6,643 nt of DNA from JBOHHR01 sp050740975 (GTDB lineage Bacteria; Pseudomonadota; Gammaproteobacteria; JBOHHR01), in contig JBOIEE010000049.1 of assembly GCA_050740975.1 (NCBI GenBank), forward strand, positions 1 to 6,643, read 5' to 3'. Every line of letters begins with the position of its first letter. Position 1 is the stretch's first letter. Of this stretch, positions 4,809 to 6,643 are shown one piece after another. A model generated the notes under the pieces. It was given only the letters and a program-made list of their open reading frames with translations, was not told where the DNA came from and searched no databases. The translations under genes and the position numbers were made by a program.

Positions 4809-6337
4809 CTTACGAGTTAAAGATCGAAGCGAAAAACCGGCTCAACGTTCTGATCACGGTAACAGAAAATAAACCGGTGACCGTAGCCGAGGTCGCGATT
4901 GAGGGGGCAGATCATAGGCCACGGCCGGCAGAGCCGGCGCTCTCAGAGCTGCTGCCCTTGAGGCGAGGCGACATTTTCAACGAGGAGGCCTATCAACAAG
5001 GCGAGAAGGTGCTACGCGATTTTTTCTTGGCGCGCGCACACGCTAATGTGCACACCGAGCGCAAGGCCAAGGTCGACGTACGCAGCGCTAAGGTGTTTAT
5101 TCGTTACACGGTTCGTCCCGGACCCAAAGCGGTGTTTGGGCAAACCCTGAACGAAGGCACCGAGAACGTAGAGGGAAGACTCATAAGGCGCGAGCTGAGC
5201 TATCAGCCGGGCGAGCCGTTCTCTCTGAGACAGCTCCAGGACTCGCAAAAGAATATCTTTAACTTGGGTCTGTTCCGCTCCGTGCAAGTGCTACCCGTGG
5301 AAACTCGAGAAGACGCGAAAGAAATTCCCATTCGCGTGGCGGTGCAAGAGCAGCCGCAACGGCGTATCAGGCTCGGGATCGGCTATGGCACCGAAGACGA
5401 ATTTCGTGGCCAAGCCGAATGGTCGCATCTCAATTGGTTTGGAAACGGCAGGCAGCTCTCGGCGGCGCTCAAGTTATCGGCCATCCACAGGTCGTTGGCC
5501 ATGCAATTCTTGCAACCCCATTTCATCACCCGAAACACTAAGGCGCGAGTCAACCTCACCCAGGCGCAGGAAGACGAAGAAACCTATCTGCTGGATATCA
5601 CCCGTTTGCGGCCACGCATTGAGCACGAGCTTACGGCTACGGTGTCTGGGTTTGTGGGCTACCGAGCGGAATGGGCCAATCTGAGTGATATCGATCCAGC
5701 CACGGTGCTGGAGCTGGGCGGGGTGAGAGATAATGGTTTTCTGCTGGGTCCGTCTTTCGGACTGCTGTGGGATACCACCGACGATCCCTTTGATCCCAGG
5801 CAAGGGAAGGTGGTTTCATTGGTCGCCGAGCAAGCGGGTGCGATTTGGGGCGGGGATTTTAGTTTTTTCAAAGTCACCCTCGAGGGGAAGAAGTACCAGC
5901 GCATCGCTGCGAAGACGGTACTCGCCGCACGTTTGAAGATCGGGATCGCGGATCCCTTGGATGAGAGTCAGGATTTTCCACTGTGGGAACGCTTTTACTC
6001 GGGCGGAGAGCGCGGTGTGCGCGGCTATGGCCGGCGCAGACTGGGCCCTATCAGCGCCTCAAACGATCCCCTGGGGGGATTAAGCCTGGTGGAGGGCTCA
6101 ATCGAGCTGCGGCGTCCCGTATGGAAGGATCTGACAGGTGCGGTTTTTGTTGACTTTGGACAGGTTTCGCTTGATTCCTTCGATCCCCCCTTCGATGATT
6201 TGAAGTTCTCTTTCGGCGCGGGGATCGCGTATACCACCCCGCTTGGTCCCTTGCGTTTGGACATCGGTTTTCCCATCGATCCACCCGCCGGTGACCAGGC
6301 TTGGCAGATCCACTTTAGCGTAGGGCAGTTCTTTTAG
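4805..6337 (+). CDS. tamA: TamA-like Omp85 outer-membrane assembly protein, POTRA and barrel part (frameshifted from its start)
   Basis: This 510-codon frame carries most of an Omp85-superfamily protein; with the 91-residue upstream piece the total length is close to E. coli TamA (577). It begins in POTRA 1 (QGYYQAKVTYEL, of which the first residues precede the GTG at 4805). POTRA 2 spans about residues 22-110 and POTRA 3 about 111-185 (GRLIRRELSYQPGEPFSLRQ, then NIFNLGLFRSVQV). The 16-stranded barrel follows, with the conserved loop-6 signature GGERGVRGYGRRRLGP (VRGY at 405-408) and a final strand ending VGQFF. TamA inserts in the outer membrane and works with TamB, whose gene follows after 2 bp. 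GTG 4805 overlaps the upstream TGA as GTGA, so re-initiation is conceivable, but the product would have no signal peptide of its own. Either the locus is a recent pseudogene or the deletion is a sequencing or assembly error. Confidence 0.82.
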   Translation: MTYELKIEAKNRLNVLITVTENKPVTVAEVAIEGADHRPRPAEPALSELLPLRRGDIFNEEAYQQGEKVLRDFFLARAHANVHTERKAKVDVRSAKVFIRYTVRPGPKAVFGQTLNEGTENVEGRLIRRELSYQPGEPFSLRQLQDSQKNIFNLGLFRSVQVLPVETREDAKEIPIRVAVQEQPQRRIRLGIGYGTEDEFRGQAEWSHLNWFGNGRQLSAALKLSAIHRSLAMQFLQPHFITRNTKARVNLTQAQEDEETYLLDITRLRPRIEHELTATVSGFVGYRAEWANLSDIDPATVLELGGVRDNGFLLGPSFGLLWDTTDDPFDPRQGKVVSLVAEQAGAIWGGDFSFFKVTLEGKKYQRIAAKTVLAARLKIGIADPLDESQDFPLWERFYSGGERGVRGYGRRRLGPISASNDPLGGLSLVEGSIELRRPVWKDLTGAVFVDFGQVSLDSFDPPFDDLKFSFGAGIAYTTPLGPLRLDIGFPIDPPAGDQAWQIHFSVGQFF

Positions 6338-6339
6338 CA

Positions 6340-6643
6340 GTGGCCAAAAAATCAGTAGGGTGGATCGTTTGTGGATTGGCGGTGGCTGGTTTTCTTGTGG
6401 TGCTGGCGTTTGTCACCATGTATTCGCAAACCGAGCACTTTCGCGAACTGCTCCGGGGACAGCTCGTGCGCGCGCTAAACGCGAAATACCCCGGCGATTT
6501 CGAGCTCGGGCGGATAAGCGGTTCGATCTGGCAAAATGCGATCATCTCCGGCATGACCCTGCGCTATCGGGGCGCCGAACTGATCCAGATTGCGCGCATA
6601 GAAGCGGCCTATGATCTATTCCAGCTTATGACGGGAGATCTAC
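6340..6643 (+). CDS. tamB: TamB-like translocation/assembly module protein, N-terminal part
   Basis: A GTG at 6340, 2 bp after the tamA stop, opens a frame that runs off the right edge (101 codons visible). Residues about 7-27 form a single membrane helix (GWIVCGLAVAGFLVVLAFV), the inner-membrane anchor. After it come TEHFRELLRGQLVRALNAKY and FELGRISGSIWQNAI, then SGMTLRYRGAELIQIARIEA, matching the start of TamB/AsmA-like repeat proteins. TamB spans the periplasm and interacts with the POTRA domains of TamA, in E. coli for autotransporter secretion and, with related proteins, for lipid transfer to the outer membrane. The tight spacing indicates one transcript with tamA. A TAGGG at about 6320 is somewhat far to serve as the ribosome binding site, so coupling to tamA translation is likely. 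Full-length TamB is usually above 1,000 residues; the rest lies outside. Confidence 0.82.
   Translation, partial: MAKKSVGWIVCGLAVAGFLVVLAFVTMYSQTEHFRELLRGQLVRALNAKYPGDFELGRISGSIWQNAIISGMTLRYRGAELIQIARIEAAYDLFQLMTGDL

Noticed and set aside
6360..6614. An 84-codon plus-strand frame at the right end
   Set aside because: It is out of frame with the TamB-like frame from GTG 6340, which has a membrane helix, family motifs and tight spacing to tamA.
1..6643. CRISPR arrays, tRNA or rRNA genes, riboswitches, toxin-antitoxin or defence genes
   Set aside because: Read through on both strands, no regularly spaced repeats, cloverleaf-like segments, or recognisable defence or toxin-antitoxin proteins were found.

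Overview
The window looks like chromosomal DNA of a Gram-negative, probably proteobacterial, bacterium. The evidence is an outer-membrane assembly pair of the TamA/TamB type and a second beta-barrel protein with a signal peptide and C-terminal Phe. The left part looks like the edge of an exopolysaccharide or surface-glycan region. No single species can be named from what is visible.

Layout. Positions 2-391 (+) are the 3' end of a NodU/CmcH-type carbamoyltransferase, cut by the window edge. Positions 416-661 (-) hold the C-terminal half of a WcaF-like hexapeptide acyltransferase with no start and no proper stop. It abuts a decayed, multiply frameshifted piece of an IS21-family istA transposase (662-1209, -). 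Positions 1210-1419 are non-coding. Positions 1420-2430 (-) encode an intact SAM-dependent methyltransferase with an N-terminal Trm112-like domain; its best-supported start is a CTG. Positions 2431-2755 contain nothing I recognise. Positions 2756-2983 (+) hold the N-terminal half of a second, different WcaF-like acyltransferase, cut off just before the convergent gene on the right.

From 2986 onward the DNA is tidier and visibly less GC-rich. Positions 3027-4340 (-) encode a 437-residue outer-membrane barrel protein resembling the 'MetA-pathway of phenol degradation' transporter family. A 192-bp divergent intergenic region follows. Next come tamA (4533-6337, +), interrupted near 4780 by a frame-changing deletion, and the first 101 codons of tamB (from 6340, +), only 2 bp behind tamA.

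How the genes fit together. TamA (outer-membrane Omp85 barrel with POTRA domains) and TamB (inner-membrane anchored, periplasm-spanning) normally work as one module that moves proteins or lipids to the outer membrane. The carbamoyl-, methyl- and acyltransferases are the kind of decorating enzymes found in glycan clusters. Only the methyltransferase is complete here; both acyltransferases and the transposase are remnants. I see degraded glycan-cluster DNA joined to an envelope-assembly locus. I did not find evidence for a new defence or mobile system.
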